DNA of 64,000 nucleotides. Origin: Tahibacter sp042701255. GTDB lineage: Bacteria; Pseudomonadota; Gammaproteobacteria; Xanthomonadales; Rhodanobacteraceae. How positions within the stretch are numbered: the first letter of the stretch is position 1; each line of letters opens with the position of its first letter. Positions 19,950 through 28,430 of the stretch are shown in pieces. Position numbers and translations under genes: made by a program. Below the pieces are notes generated by a model that saw nothing but the letters and a program-made list of their open reading frames with translations, was not told where the DNA came from and made no database searches. The stretch spans positions 2,542,001-2,606,000 of the forward strand of contig NZ_CP170554.1 in assembly GCF_042701255.1 (NCBI RefSeq), given 5' to 3'.

Positions 19950-20853
19950 CACCAATCCGCCCGCCGACCACCGCTGCGGCCTCGTGGCCCTGATCGGCCG
20001 GCCCAACGTCGGCAAGTCGACCCTGCAGAACGCGCTGGTCGGCTTCCGCGTCAGCATCGTCAGCCCCAAGCCGCAGACCACGCGGCACCGCATTCTCGGC
20101 ATCGCCACGCGGCCGGGCGCGCAGATGCTGTTCGTCGACACGCCGGGCATGCATGCCGACGCGAAGCGCGCGATCAACCGCCAGCTCAACCGCGCCGCGC
20201 GCGGCGCGATCGAGGAAGTCGACGTGCTCGTCCACGTGGTCGAAGCCGGCCGCTGGAACGACGAGGACGAACGGGTCTGGCAGGCGCTGAAGACGGCCGG
20301 CAAGCCCGTGCTGCTCGCGATCAACAAGATCGATACGCTGAAGAGCCGCGACGCGCTGCTGCCGTTCATCGCCACGGCGACGCAGGGCCGCGACTATGCG
20401 GCGGTGCTGCTGGTCTCTGCGCGGCGCGCCGACGGCCTCAAGGAACTCGAGCGCGAGATCGTCGCGCGTCTGCCGCTCGCGCCGCCGGTCTACGGCGAAG
20501 ACGAGATCACCGACCGCAGCGAACGCTTCCTTGCCGCCGAACTCGTGCGCGAACAACTGATGCGCCAGCTCGGCCAGGAATTGCCGTATTCCTGCACGGT
20601 CGAGATCGAGCAGTACGGCGAGCGCGAGGACGGCGTGGCCGAGATCGGCGCGGTGATCTGGGTCGAACGCGCCGGACAGAAGGCGATCGTCATCGGCGCC
20701 GCCGGCGCACGGCTCAAGGAAGTCGGCACCGCGGCGCGTCTGGCCATGGAGCGTCTGTTCGAGCGGCGCGTGTTCCTCAAGCTCTGGGTGCGCGTGCGCG
20801 AGAACTGGTCCGACGACGAAGCCGCGCTCAAGCGCTTCGGCTACGAAGGCTGA
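19939..20853 (+). CDS. era: GTPase Era
   Basis: Ribosome-assembly GTPase that binds the 3' end of 16S rRNA. 304 residues. G motifs: GRPNVGKST, the switch region KPQTTRHRI, DTPGMH and NKID. The C-terminal KH domain includes GARLKEVGTAARLAMERLF and KLWVRVRENW. It is translated from within the rnc 3' end. Confidence 0.97.
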   Translation: MSADTNPPADHRCGLVALIGRPNVGKSTLQNALVGFRVSIVSPKPQTTRHRILGIATRPGAQMLFVDTPGMHADAKRAINRQLNRAARGAIEEVDVLVHVVEAGRWNDEDERVWQALKTAGKPVLLAINKIDTLKSRDALLPFIATATQGRDYAAVLLVSARRADGLKELEREIVARLPLAPPVYGEDEITDRSERFLAAELVREQLMRQLGQELPYSCTVEIEQYGEREDGVAEIGAVIWVERAGQKAIVIGAAGARLKEVGTAARLAMERLFERRVFLKLWVRVRENWSDDEAALKRFGYEG

Positions 20854-20892
20854 TAGCTCCGTGCGCCGCGCGCCGCCGCGTTAGACGCCTTC

Positions 20893-21606
20893 ATGCGCGT
20901 CGACGAGCAGCCCGGCTGGATACTGCACGCGCGTCCGTATCGCGAGACCAGCCTGCTGCTGGAAGGCTGGAGCCGCGACCACGGCCGCATCGGCCTCGTC
21001 GCGCGCGGCGTGCGCAAGGAAAAGCCGCGCCAGCCGCGCGCGCTGCTGCAGCCGCTGGTGCCGTTGAGCCTGAGCTGGACCGGTCACGGCGAGCTCGTCA
21101 CCTTGACCGCGCTGGACGCTCGCGGCCAGCCGCCGGTGCTGATCGGCGAGGCGCTGGTCTGCGCGATCTACCTCAATGAACTCGTCATGCGCCTGCTGCC
21201 GCGTCACGACGCGCTGCCGGATCTCTACGACGCCTACGAATCGACCTTGGGGCAACTGGCCGCGTCGACGGCGCGGGCCTGGCAGCTGCGCCGCTTCGAG
21301 CGCGATCTGCTCGCCGAGATCGGCTATGCCGTGGTCTGCGACGCCGAAGCCGACAACGGCGAACCCATCGAGGCCGATACCGACTACATCTACATTCCCG
21401 AGCACGGCGCCGTGCGTTATGCGCAGCAGCCCAACGTGCTGCGCCTGCGCGGCAGCGCGCTGCTCGCGCTGGCCGAGGACAGCCTGCCCGATGCGGCCGA
21501 TCTCGCGGCGCTGCGCCGGCTCATGCGCGCGTTGATCACGCATCAGCTCGGCGGCGGCACCTTGCGTTCGTGGAGCATGCTCGCGGGTACCGGCGGCGCC
21601 GGCTGA
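20893..21606 (+). CDS. recO: DNA repair protein RecO
   Basis: Recombination mediator that works with RecF/RecR to load RecA. 237 residues. N-terminal OB-fold: GWILHARPYRETSLLLEGWSRDHGRIGLVARGVRK. The family usually has HFRxYxExS, here HARPYRETS. The helical C-terminal half lacks the zinc-binding Cys cluster, as in other gammaproteobacterial RecO. In relatives pdxJ often follows; here a CRISPR array does. Confidence 0.94.
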   Translation: MRVDEQPGWILHARPYRETSLLLEGWSRDHGRIGLVARGVRKEKPRQPRALLQPLVPLSLSWTGHGELVTLTALDARGQPPVLIGEALVCAIYLNELVMRLLPRHDALPDLYDAYESTLGQLAASTARAWQLRRFERDLLAEIGYAVVCDAEADNGEPIEADTDYIYIPEHGAVRYAQQPNVLRLRGSALLALAEDSLPDAADLAALRRLMRALITHQLGGGTLRSWSMLAGTGGAG

Positions 21607-21627
21607 GTGCACGCGTGTGCACCCGGC

Positions 21628-22021
21628 AAATCGAGCTGCTTGTGCACCAGTGAACGCGACGGTGTCGATGCGCGTGCCCAACCTCGTCTTTCTTTTCTGA
21701 GCTGCCTGCGCGGCAGTGAGCTTGACGGCCAACCGGTCAGGCAAAGTGATCATTTTCTGAGCTGCCTATGTGGCAGTGAACGACCCTGCCAAAAGCGGGG
21801 TTTTTTCGTTTCTTTTCTGAGCGGCCTATGCGGCAGTGAACTACACGGGGGCCGTGCTGCTCGCGGACTTCATTTTCTGAGCTGCCTATGCGGCAGTTAA
21901 CCACCCGCGCACCAGCTCGCGGGCGCGCTGACATCTCTGAGCTGTCTATGCGGCAGTGAGCCCGGTGCCGGTGACGGGCCGGGTTTGCGTGAATTTCCGA
22001 GCGGCTCGTGTCAGGCAGCAA
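21628..22021 (-). CRISPR. short, degenerate type I-F CRISPR array without cas genes
   Basis: Five clear 28-bp repeats begin at 21694, 21754, 21814, 21874 and 21934, exactly 60 bases apart, with four unrelated 32-bp spacers between them and more eroded copies at 21628-21655 and 21994-22021. Read on the minus strand the repeat starts GTTCACTGCCG and ends GGCAGCTCAGAAA, very close to the known I-F repeats of Yersinia and Pseudomonas. The CTGCC/GGCAG stem is kept. Repeats vary at several bases and outer ones are damaged. No cas1, cas2-3 or csy gene is in the window, and no room for a leader remains before the neighbouring stop at 22076. Probably a remnant or an array served by cas genes elsewhere. 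Confidence 0.88.
21784..21806 (+). terminator. intrinsic terminator inside the second CRISPR spacer
   Basis: CCCTGC, loop CAAAA, GCGGGG, then TTTTTT: a 6-bp stem (one G-T pair) plus a six-T run. It lies in the spacer at 21782-21813 and points in the recO direction, so it may end lepA-recO transcripts. In the crRNA direction it would not terminate. Confidence 0.6.
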
Positions 22022-22075
22022 TGGGCGCATTGCGCGACGCCACGGTGAAGCAACGATCTTTTGCGCAGCGCCTCG

Positions 22076-22804
22076 TCAGGTTGCCGTGCCCAACGCCTGG
22101 CGTGTCGCTGCGGTGACGTCGTGCAACTCGGCGAGATCCCCGGCCGCGAACGCCGCCGTCGCGACGAGCCGGCTGCGCAGCCGGCGCGCGGCCTGTTCCA
22201 GTCGTGGCGCGCCGCAGAAACCGGCCGAGGCGCACAGCTTGTGCAGGCGCTCGCGCAGACCTTCGTTGTCCTGTGCCGCCAGGCAGATGGCGAGTTCGTC
22301 GGCGAGCGAATCGAGCTCGCGCCGGAACAGTGCGCGCAGCGCCGCGACGGTGTCGGCACTGCCGAGGCTGCGACAGGCCGCCGCGTCGTCGAGCAGCGGC
22401 GCGATGTCGGTTTCGTGCAAGCCGGGTTCCGCCGCGACGCTTCCGTCGGCTGCACCGAGCGCGCGCCGCAGACCGGCGAGGTCGACGGGCTTGGCCAGCA
22501 CATCGGCAAAGCCGGCCGCGCTCAGCCGTTGCCGCAGTGCGGTATCGACATCGGCGCTCGTGGCCAGCGCGACCGCGTCGCGCGACGCGGCCGCCGCATC
22601 CTTCCGCAAGTGCTGCAGCACGCCGGGCCCGTCGAGCACAGGCATGTGCACGTCGAGCAGCAGCCGGTCGTAGCGGTGCCGTCGCGCGAGGGCCAGCGCG
22701 GTCGCGCCGTCGGCAGCGGTATCGCAGCGGTGGCCGAGCTCGCCGACTGCATCGGCGAGAAAGTGCAGGCTCAACGGGTTGTCGTCGGCGATCAGCAGGT
22801 ACAT
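22076..22804 (-). CDS. response regulator with receiver and HPt domains
   Basis: 242 residues from the ATG at 22804, preceded by GGGAAAGAG. N-terminal receiver: IADDNPLSLHFL, phospho-Asp in LLLDVHMPVLDG, and Lys in VLAKPVDL. The C-terminal half is a histidine phosphotransfer domain with LHKLCASAGFCGAPRLE, matching the H-x-L-K/C-x-S-A-x-x-x-G pattern. No output domain or kinase is nearby. It could act as the detached receiver-HPt section of a hybrid kinase phosphorelay (inference). It is convergent with recO and divergent, 59 bases apart, from the AsmA-like gene. Confidence 0.88.
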   Translation of the reverse strand: MYLLIADDNPLSLHFLADAVGELGHRCDTAADGATALALARRHRYDRLLLDVHMPVLDGPGVLQHLRKDAAAASRDAVALATSADVDTALRQRLSAAGFADVLAKPVDLAGLRRALGAADGSVAAEPGLHETDIAPLLDDAAACRSLGSADTVAALRALFRRELDSLADELAICLAAQDNEGLRERLHKLCASAGFCGAPRLEQAARRLRSRLVATAAFAAGDLAELHDVTAATRQALGTAT

Positions 22805-22863
22805 GGCTCTTTCCCGTTCAGCTCGCGCTGGCCACAATCGGCGCCTCGTTCCGGGCGCCGCGC

Positions 22864-24876
22864 ATGTCATTTCCTTTCCGTTCCGTCGGCATTGTGCTTG
22901 CTCTGGCATTCAGCGCCCAGGGGCAGGGCGCCGGTCTTCGCATCGCCGTCGACACGCTGCAGTCCGGCGGCATCAGTATCAAAAATATCCAAGTGGAATT
23001 GACTCCCGCACCCGACGGCGGTCAGAACCTCGCACTCGCGGCCGCGCAGCTGCAATGGCCCGACGTCGATCTGCAGCTCTACGATCTCAAGGCGCATTGC
23101 CCGCTGGAACCCGATGCCGCGGTCTGGCGCTGCGCCGGCCAGGCGCACCTGCGGCCGGCCGCGGGTGCCGATCCGGTCGAAGCCGGTTTCGTCGCGCAGC
23201 TGGTCAACGGCAGTCTCGATCTGCAGATCAATCGCGCGCCCGCACGGCTGACCGTGAACCGTCGCGCCGCCGACGGCGCGAATGCCGCGCGCTGGCAGGT
23301 GCAACTGCGCCAGCTGCCGCTGGGCTGGCTCGAGCAGCGCCTGCGCGCGGCCTGGCCCGCGCTGACCCGAGTCGACGGCCAGCTCGCCGTCGATGCGGAG
23401 CTGCCCGCTGCCGCGGCGCCGCTGCAGCTCGACTACAGCCTGCGTGATTTCGGTTTCGACACCACCGACGGCAGCAAGGCCGCCGCGCACGTGAACCTGG
23501 CCGGCAAACTCGACTGGCGCGAAGGCAAGCCCTGGCGCCTGCGCCATCGCGGCCAGATCGGCGGCGGCGAAGCGCTGTTCGGCGGCTTCCATGCCGCGTT
23601 CGCCGACCACGGCACTCGGCTGGATTTCGGCCTCGCGCCGGAAGCCGATGCCTATCGCTTCAGTGACGTCGTCTACGAGGATCCGGGCGTGCTCGCGCTG
23701 AGCGGCTCGGCACTCGTCGCCACCGCCGCGGCGTCGCCATTGCGCGAGCTGCGCCTGGACAAACTCACGGCCGAGCTGCCCGCAGCGCAGAAACGCTATC
23801 TGCAGGGTCCACTCGCGCTGGCCGGCTGGGGCGAACTGCAGACCCGCGGCCGCATCGTGCTGCAGGCGAGTAGCGACGCGAATGGTCCGATCGACGCTCA
23901 GGTGCAACTCGCCGGTGTCGATCTGGCGGAGAACGCGCGCGGCGTCGGCATCCAGCAGCTGGCCGGCGAACTCGCCTGGCGCCGCGACGGCGAGGCCGCG
24001 CCCGGCGAGCTGATCTGGCAGTCCGCGCGCCTGTATTCGCTGCCGCTGGGCGCGGCGCGTCTGCGCTGGCAGAGCCGCGACGGCGCGCTCGCCCTGCAGG
24101 CGCCGGCGCAGATTCCGCTGCTCGGCGGCAGCCTCGATCTGCAGCGCGTCGAAGTGCATCCGGCGGCGACGGCCGGCGAACGCCTGCGCGCGGGCTTCGC
24201 GCTGCACGACATCGAACTCGCGACGCTGAGCCAGGCGCTGGGCTGGCCGCGCTTCGGCGGCAAGCTCGGCGGTGCCGTGCCGCAGCTGCGCTACGCGGAC
24301 GAACGCCTGGAGCTCGCCGGCGGCCTGCTGCTGAACGTGTTCGACGGCACCTTGAACGTGACCGGCCTCGCACTGGAGCGGCCGTTCGGCGTGCTGCCGG
24401 CGCTGTCGGCCGACATCGCCTTCGACAATCTCGATCTCAAGCTGCTGACCGGTACGTTCGACATCGGCGACATCAGCGGCCGCCTGTCCGGCTACATCCG
24501 CGGGCTGCGCCTCAACGACTGGCAGCCGGTCGCGTTCGACGCGCAGCTGCAGGCGCTGGACGGCGGGCGCATCAGCCAGCGCGCGGTCAACACGATTTCC
24601 TCGGTCGGTGGCGGCGGCATCGCGGCCGGCCTGCAGGCCAGCATGCTCAAACTGTTCGACACCTTCGGCTATGCGCGGCTCGGCCTGGGCTGCCGCCTGC
24701 AGAACGCGGTCTGCCACATGCGCGGGCTCGACGCGGACGGCGCCCGCTACACTCTCGTCGAAGGGCGCGGCCTGCCGCGCATCCAGATCGTCGGCCATCA
24801 GTCCGAGGTGGACTGGGCCGTGCTCGTCGATCGCGTCAAAGCCGCGGCGAGCGGCACCAAACCCGTCATCAACTGA
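22864..24876 (+). CDS. ydbH: AsmA-like periplasmic protein of the YdbH family
   Basis: 670 residues from the ATG at 22864. A signal or anchor segment (FRSVGIVLALAFSAQ) is followed by long beta-rich sequence with many alternating hydrophobic strands. The C-terminal region (LNVTGLALERPFGVLP, LTGTFDIGDISGRLSGYIRGLRL, AVNTISSVGGGG) resembles the YdbH C-terminal domain. In E. coli YdbH forms a lipid-carrying bridge to the outer membrane with YnbE and YdbL. Here a YdbL-type lipoprotein follows 15 bases later, which strongly supports the call. The N-terminal part is divergent and was not recognised on its own. Confidence 0.8.
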   Translation: MSFPFRSVGIVLALAFSAQGQGAGLRIAVDTLQSGGISIKNIQVELTPAPDGGQNLALAAAQLQWPDVDLQLYDLKAHCPLEPDAAVWRCAGQAHLRPAAGADPVEAGFVAQLVNGSLDLQINRAPARLTVNRRAADGANAARWQVQLRQLPLGWLEQRLRAAWPALTRVDGQLAVDAELPAAAAPLQLDYSLRDFGFDTTDGSKAAAHVNLAGKLDWREGKPWRLRHRGQIGGGEALFGGFHAAFADHGTRLDFGLAPEADAYRFSDVVYEDPGVLALSGSALVATAAASPLRELRLDKLTAELPAAQKRYLQGPLALAGWGELQTRGRIVLQASSDANGPIDAQVQLAGVDLAENARGVGIQQLAGELAWRRDGEAAPGELIWQSARLYSLPLGAARLRWQSRDGALALQAPAQIPLLGGSLDLQRVEVHPAATAGERLRAGFALHDIELATLSQALGWPRFGGKLGGAVPQLRYADERLELAGGLLLNVFDGTLNVTGLALERPFGVLPALSADIAFDNLDLKLLTGTFDIGDISGRLSGYIRGLRLNDWQPVAFDAQLQALDGGRISQRAVNTISSVGGGGIAAGLQASMLKLFDTFGYARLGLGCRLQNAVCHMRGLDADGARYTLVEGRGLPRIQIVGHQSEVDWAVLVDRVKAAASGTKPVIN

Positions 24877-24891
24877 TCCAGGAGTTACGCC

Positions 24892-25467
24892 ATGCGCTCC
24901 CTCCGTATGCTGCTGTTGAGTTTCTCGCTGGTGCTGCTGTCGGCCTGCGTCACGATCAACGTGTACTTCCCGGCCGCCGCGGCGGAGAAGGCCGCCGAGC
25001 AATTCATCGGCAACGTCATCGGCGAGTCGGCCAAACAGCCCGAGGTCAAATCCGAGCGGCCGCCGCAGGCCGGTCTGCTCGACTTCTTCATCGGTGCGGC
25101 CCAGGCCGCCGAGCCCGACCTCAATATCCAGACCCCGGCCGTGCGCGAGATCCAGGCGCGCATGAAGCAGCGCTTCGATGGGCAGCTGACCCAGGCCCTG
25201 GCCGCCGGCAGCATCGGCCTGACCCGCGACGGCCTCGTCGCCGTGCGCGACGCGTCGGCCGTGCCGCTGGGCGAGCGTGCCGGACTCAACCAGGCGGTCG
25301 CCGAGGAGAACCGCGACCGCAAGGCCGTCTACGCGGAAATCGCCCGCGCCAACGGCCATCCGGAGTGGGAAGCGCAGATCCAGAGCACGTTCGCCGCGCA
25401 ATGGGTCCAGCAGGCCCGTGCCGGCTGGTATTATCAGGACGCCGCAGGCGCCTGGAAGCAGCGCTGA
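24892..25467 (+). CDS. ydbL: YdbL-family (DUF1318) lipoprotein, possibly combining YnbE and YdbL roles
   Basis: 191 residues, AGGAG upstream of the ATG. Lipobox LSAC with Cys19; the mature start CVTINVYFPAAAAEKAAE recalls the amphipathic strand of YnbE. After a linker the DUF1318 domain runs from about 85 to the end (VREIQARMKQRF...GLTRDGLVAVRD...LNQAVAEENRDRKAVYAEIAR...WVQQARAGWYY). E. coli has YnbE (lipoprotein) and YdbL (soluble chaperone) as separate genes in the ydbH operon; no separate ynbE-like frame is seen here. Predicted partner of the upstream AsmA-like protein in phospholipid transport to the outer membrane (inference). Confidence 0.85.
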   Translation: MRSLRMLLLSFSLVLLSACVTINVYFPAAAAEKAAEQFIGNVIGESAKQPEVKSERPPQAGLLDFFIGAAQAAEPDLNIQTPAVREIQARMKQRFDGQLTQALAAGSIGLTRDGLVAVRDASAVPLGERAGLNQAVAEENRDRKAVYAEIARANGHPEWEAQIQSTFAAQWVQQARAGWYYQDAAGAWKQR

Positions 25468-25546
25468 CGCGTCCGCCGGCTCCGTTCCGGCGCGTGCGCA
25501 GCGCATTGCGCCGGCCGGGACGCCGCCTCAACCGATCTGGAGTCAA

Positions 25547-25576
25547 GGCGCCCGGGATGTCCGCATCCCGGGCGCC
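25547..25576 (+). promoter_or_regulatory. 13-bp perfect hairpin just before rlmD
   Basis: GGCGCCCGGGATG pairs with CATCCCGGGCGCC around a TCCG loop. It ends six bases before the rlmD ATG and no T-run follows. It may be the ydbL terminator or could mask the rlmD ribosome-binding region. Confidence 0.5.
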
Positions 25577-25582
25577 GTCGTC

Positions 25583-26887
25583 ATGAAAGCCCCGATTACC
25601 CTGGAACTGGACATCACCGATCTGTCGCACGACGGCCGCGGCGTCGCGCGCCACGACGGCAAGGCCATCTTCGTGCGCGGCGCCCTGGCCGGCGAGCGCG
25701 TGCTCGCACGCCTGACGCAGCGCCACCGCCATTACGACGAAGCGCAGGTCGAGCAGGTGCTGCTCGCCTCCGCCGATCGCGTCGACCCGCGCTGCCCGCA
25801 TTTCGGCGTTTGCGGCGGCTGCGCGCTGCAGCACCTCGCGCCGGCCGCGCAGATCGCCGCGAAGCAGCGCGTGCTCGCGGAGAATTTCGAACGCATCGGC
25901 CACGTCGAGCCCAAGCGCTGGCTCGAGCCGCTGACCTCGGCGGTCTGGGGCTACCGTCGCAAGGGCCGTCTGTCGGTCAAGTACGTCGACAAGAAGGGCA
26001 AGGCACTGGTCGGTTTCCGCGAGGAAAACGGCCGCTACGTCGCCGATCTTTCCCGCTGCGAGGTGCTGACGCCGGCCGTCGGCGAGCGCATCGAGGCGCT
26101 GGCCGGACTCGTCGGCAGCCTGAGCGGCGTGCGCGAGATTCCGCAGATCGAGATCGCCGCCGGCGACGAAACCACGGCGCTGATCTTCCGTCATCTGCAG
26201 CCGCTGACTGAGGCCGACCGCGCCGCGCTGACCGCGTTCGGCCAGGCGCACGGGCTCGCGATCTACCTGCAGCCCGGCGGCAACGACAGCGTGCATCCGC
26301 TGTGGCCCGAGGCGCCGCGTCTGGCGTTCCGCATCGAGGCGGCCGACATCGAACTGGAGTTCCGGCCGCTGGATTTCATCCAGGTCAATTCGGCCATGAA
26401 CGAGGCCATGATCGCGCATGCGCTGGGCCTGCTCGATCCGCAGCCCGGCGATCAGGTGCTGGATCTGTTCTGCGGCCTCGGCAACTTCACCTTCCCGCTC
26501 GCGCGGCGCAGCGCGCGCGTCGTCGGCGTCGAAGGCGAGCACGGCCTCGTGCAGCGCGCCAAGGACAACGCCGAGCGCAACGGCATAGCCAACGTCGAAT
26601 ACCACGTCGCGAACCTGCTCGACGACCAGCGCGACACGCCCTGGGCGCGCCAGCGCTACGACAAGATACTGCTCGATCCGCCGCGTTCGGGCGCCGAGGC
26701 GGTGTTCGAATACCTGCCGAAGAAGGGCACGGACCGCATCGTCTACGTGTCCTGCCATCCGGCTTCGCTGGCCCGCGACGCCGGCATACTCGTGCAACGA
26801 CACGGCTTCAAACTCAAGGCCGCCGGCGTGATGGACATGTTCCCGCACACGGCGCACGTGGAATCCATAGCGCTGTTCGAGCGCTGA
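25583..26887 (+). CDS. rlmD: 23S rRNA (uracil-1939-C5)-methyltransferase RlmD
   Basis: Methylates U1939 of 23S rRNA with S-adenosylmethionine. 434 residues from the ATG at 25583. An N-terminal TRAM domain (DLSHDGRGVARHDGKAIFVRG) is followed by the iron-sulfur cluster Cys set CPHFGVCGGC plus LSRCEVL. The SAM fold shows DLFCGLGNFTFPLA, DPPRSGA and the nucleophile in YVSCHPASLARD. RlmCD is a related alternative in other phyla. It is close to ydbL but separated by the hairpin. Confidence 0.95.
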   Translation: MKAPITLELDITDLSHDGRGVARHDGKAIFVRGALAGERVLARLTQRHRHYDEAQVEQVLLASADRVDPRCPHFGVCGGCALQHLAPAAQIAAKQRVLAENFERIGHVEPKRWLEPLTSAVWGYRRKGRLSVKYVDKKGKALVGFREENGRYVADLSRCEVLTPAVGERIEALAGLVGSLSGVREIPQIEIAAGDETTALIFRHLQPLTEADRAALTAFGQAHGLAIYLQPGGNDSVHPLWPEAPRLAFRIEAADIELEFRPLDFIQVNSAMNEAMIAHALGLLDPQPGDQVLDLFCGLGNFTFPLARRSARVVGVEGEHGLVQRAKDNAERNGIANVEYHVANLLDDQRDTPWARQRYDKILLDPPRSGAEAVFEYLPKKGTDRIVYVSCHPASLARDAGILVQRHGFKLKAAGVMDMFPHTAHVESIALFER

Positions 26888-26901
26888 GCGGAGGCGGTCG
26901 C

Positions 26902-27414
26902 ATGGGTGTGGAAATCGAACGCAAGTTCCTGCTCGCTTCCGACGCGTGGCGCGCCCAGGTGTCGCGCTCGCAGCGGCTCGTGCAGGGTTATCTGGTCAGC
27001 GCTGCGGCCGTGACCAGCGGCGCGGCGCGCAGCTCGGTGCGCGTGCGCATCGGCGGCGAGCAGGCCTGGCTCAACATCAAGTCGTCCAACCTCGGCGCCG
27101 CGCGCGACGAGTACGAATACGAAGTGCCGCTGGCCGACGCCGAAGCCATGCTCGCGCGGCTCTGCGACGGCGTGGTCGAGAAGATCCGCCACTACGTCGC
27201 GCATGCCAATCACGAGTTCGAGATCGACGAGTTCTTCGGCGCCAACGACGGTCTCGTCGTGGCCGAGCTCGAGCTCGACGCCGTCGACGAAGCCTACGAG
27301 CGGCCGGACTGGCTCGGTGCGGAGATCACCCACCTGCCGCGCTACTACAATCTCAATCTCATCGCACATCCGTACTCGGCCTGGACCGCGGCCGAGCGGG
27401 AAGGACTGGACTGA
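26902..27414 (+). CDS. CYTH-domain protein (triphosphate tunnel family)
   Basis: 170 residues, strong RBS GGAGG. Opens with VEIERKFLL, the ExExK signature of the family. Further tunnel residues: SVRVRIGGEQAWLNIKS, EYEYEVPLADAE and EIDEFFGANDGLVVAELEL. Small proteins of this type are inorganic triphosphatases or, rarely, class IV adenylate cyclases (family knowledge). Its stop adjoins nagZ directly. Substrate cannot be read from the sequence. Confidence 0.9.
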   Translation: MGVEIERKFLLASDAWRAQVSRSQRLVQGYLVSAAAVTSGAARSSVRVRIGGEQAWLNIKSSNLGAARDEYEYEVPLADAEAMLARLCDGVVEKIRHYVAHANHEFEIDEFFGANDGLVVAELELDAVDEAYERPDWLGAEITHLPRYYNLNLIAHPYSAWTAAEREGLD

Positions 27415-28422
27415 ATGCTCGTCATCGGAATCGCCGGCAAGGAACTCGCCGCCGCCGAACGCGACTGGATCGCCGCGCCGGAAGTCAGCGGGGTGATCCT
27501 GTTCAGCCGCAACTTCGCCTCGCGCGAGCAGGTCGCGGCGCTGATCGCGGACATCCGCAGCCTGCGCGGCGACGACTTCCTGCTCTGCGTCGACCAGGAA
27601 GGCGGCCCGGTGCAGCGCTTCCGCGAAGGCTTCACGCGGCTGCCGGCGCTGGCCCGGCTCGGTGAGATCTACGACGCCGATCCGGCGCGCGCGATCGCAC
27701 TGGCCGAAGAACACGCCTGGGTCATGGCCAGCGAGATGCGCGCGCTCGACATCGACCTGAGCTTCGCGCCGGTCGTCGATCTCAAGCGCGGCAATCGCGC
27801 GATCGGCGAACGCGCGTTCCATGCCGACGTGCACGTCGTTTCCGAGCTCGGCCAGGCCTATCTGCGCGGCATGCGCCTCGGCGGCATGGCTGCCACCTTG
27901 AAACACTTTCCGGGTCACGGCTCGGTACTCGAAGACACGCATTTCGATGCGGCCACCGATCCGCGTTCGCTGGACGAGCTGCGCACGACCGACCTCGTCG
28001 CGTTCGCCGACGGCATCGCCGTCGGAGCGGAGGCCGTCATGCTCGCGCACGTGACCTATCCGGCCGTCGACGCGTTGCCGGCCGGCTACTCGCGCGTCTG
28101 GATCGAGGACGTGCTGCGCGGCGAAATGGGTTTTCGCGGCATGGTCTTCTCCGACGACATCGGCATGGCCGCGGCCGAATCGGCCGGCGGCGTGGCCGCG
28201 CGCATCGAGGCGCATCTGAATGCCGGCTGCGATCTCGTGCTGGTCTGCAGTCCGGCGCTCGTCGCCGAATCCATCGCCGCGGTACGCGGCCGTGCACCGT
28301 GTCCGGCCGAGCGCCTGGCTGCGCTGCGCGGCATGGTGGCGTCGACCTGGCAATCGCTGGTCGACAATCCGCAACGTACCCGCTTCATCGAGCGCCTCGC
28401 CGCGCTCGCCGTCCCTGCCTGA
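27415..28422 (+). CDS. nagZ: beta-N-acetylhexosaminidase NagZ
   Basis: Cytoplasmic glycosidase (GH3) that removes GlcNAc from anhydro-muropeptides in peptidoglycan recycling. 335 residues. Key motifs: VDQEGGPVQR, DIDLSFAPVVDL, KHFPGHG followed by DTHFD with the catalytic His, and FSDDIGM with the Asp nucleophile. The ATG directly follows the CYTH stop. NagZ activity can influence AmpC induction in relatives. Confidence 0.96.
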   Translation: MLVIGIAGKELAAAERDWIAAPEVSGVILFSRNFASREQVAALIADIRSLRGDDFLLCVDQEGGPVQRFREGFTRLPALARLGEIYDADPARAIALAEEHAWVMASEMRALDIDLSFAPVVDLKRGNRAIGERAFHADVHVVSELGQAYLRGMRLGGMAATLKHFPGHGSVLEDTHFDAATDPRSLDELRTTDLVAFADGIAVGAEAVMLAHVTYPAVDALPAGYSRVWIEDVLRGEMGFRGMVFSDDIGMAAAESAGGVAARIEAHLNAGCDLVLVCSPALVAESIAAVRGRAPCPAERLAALRGMVASTWQSLVDNPQRTRFIERLAALAVPA

Positions 28423-28430
28423 GTGACGCC

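Noticed and set aside
21737..22030. Reverse 97-codon frame with repeating CRIGSSE motif
   Set aside because: The 20-residue period is just the 60-base CRISPR period read in frame; spacers code unrelated residues.
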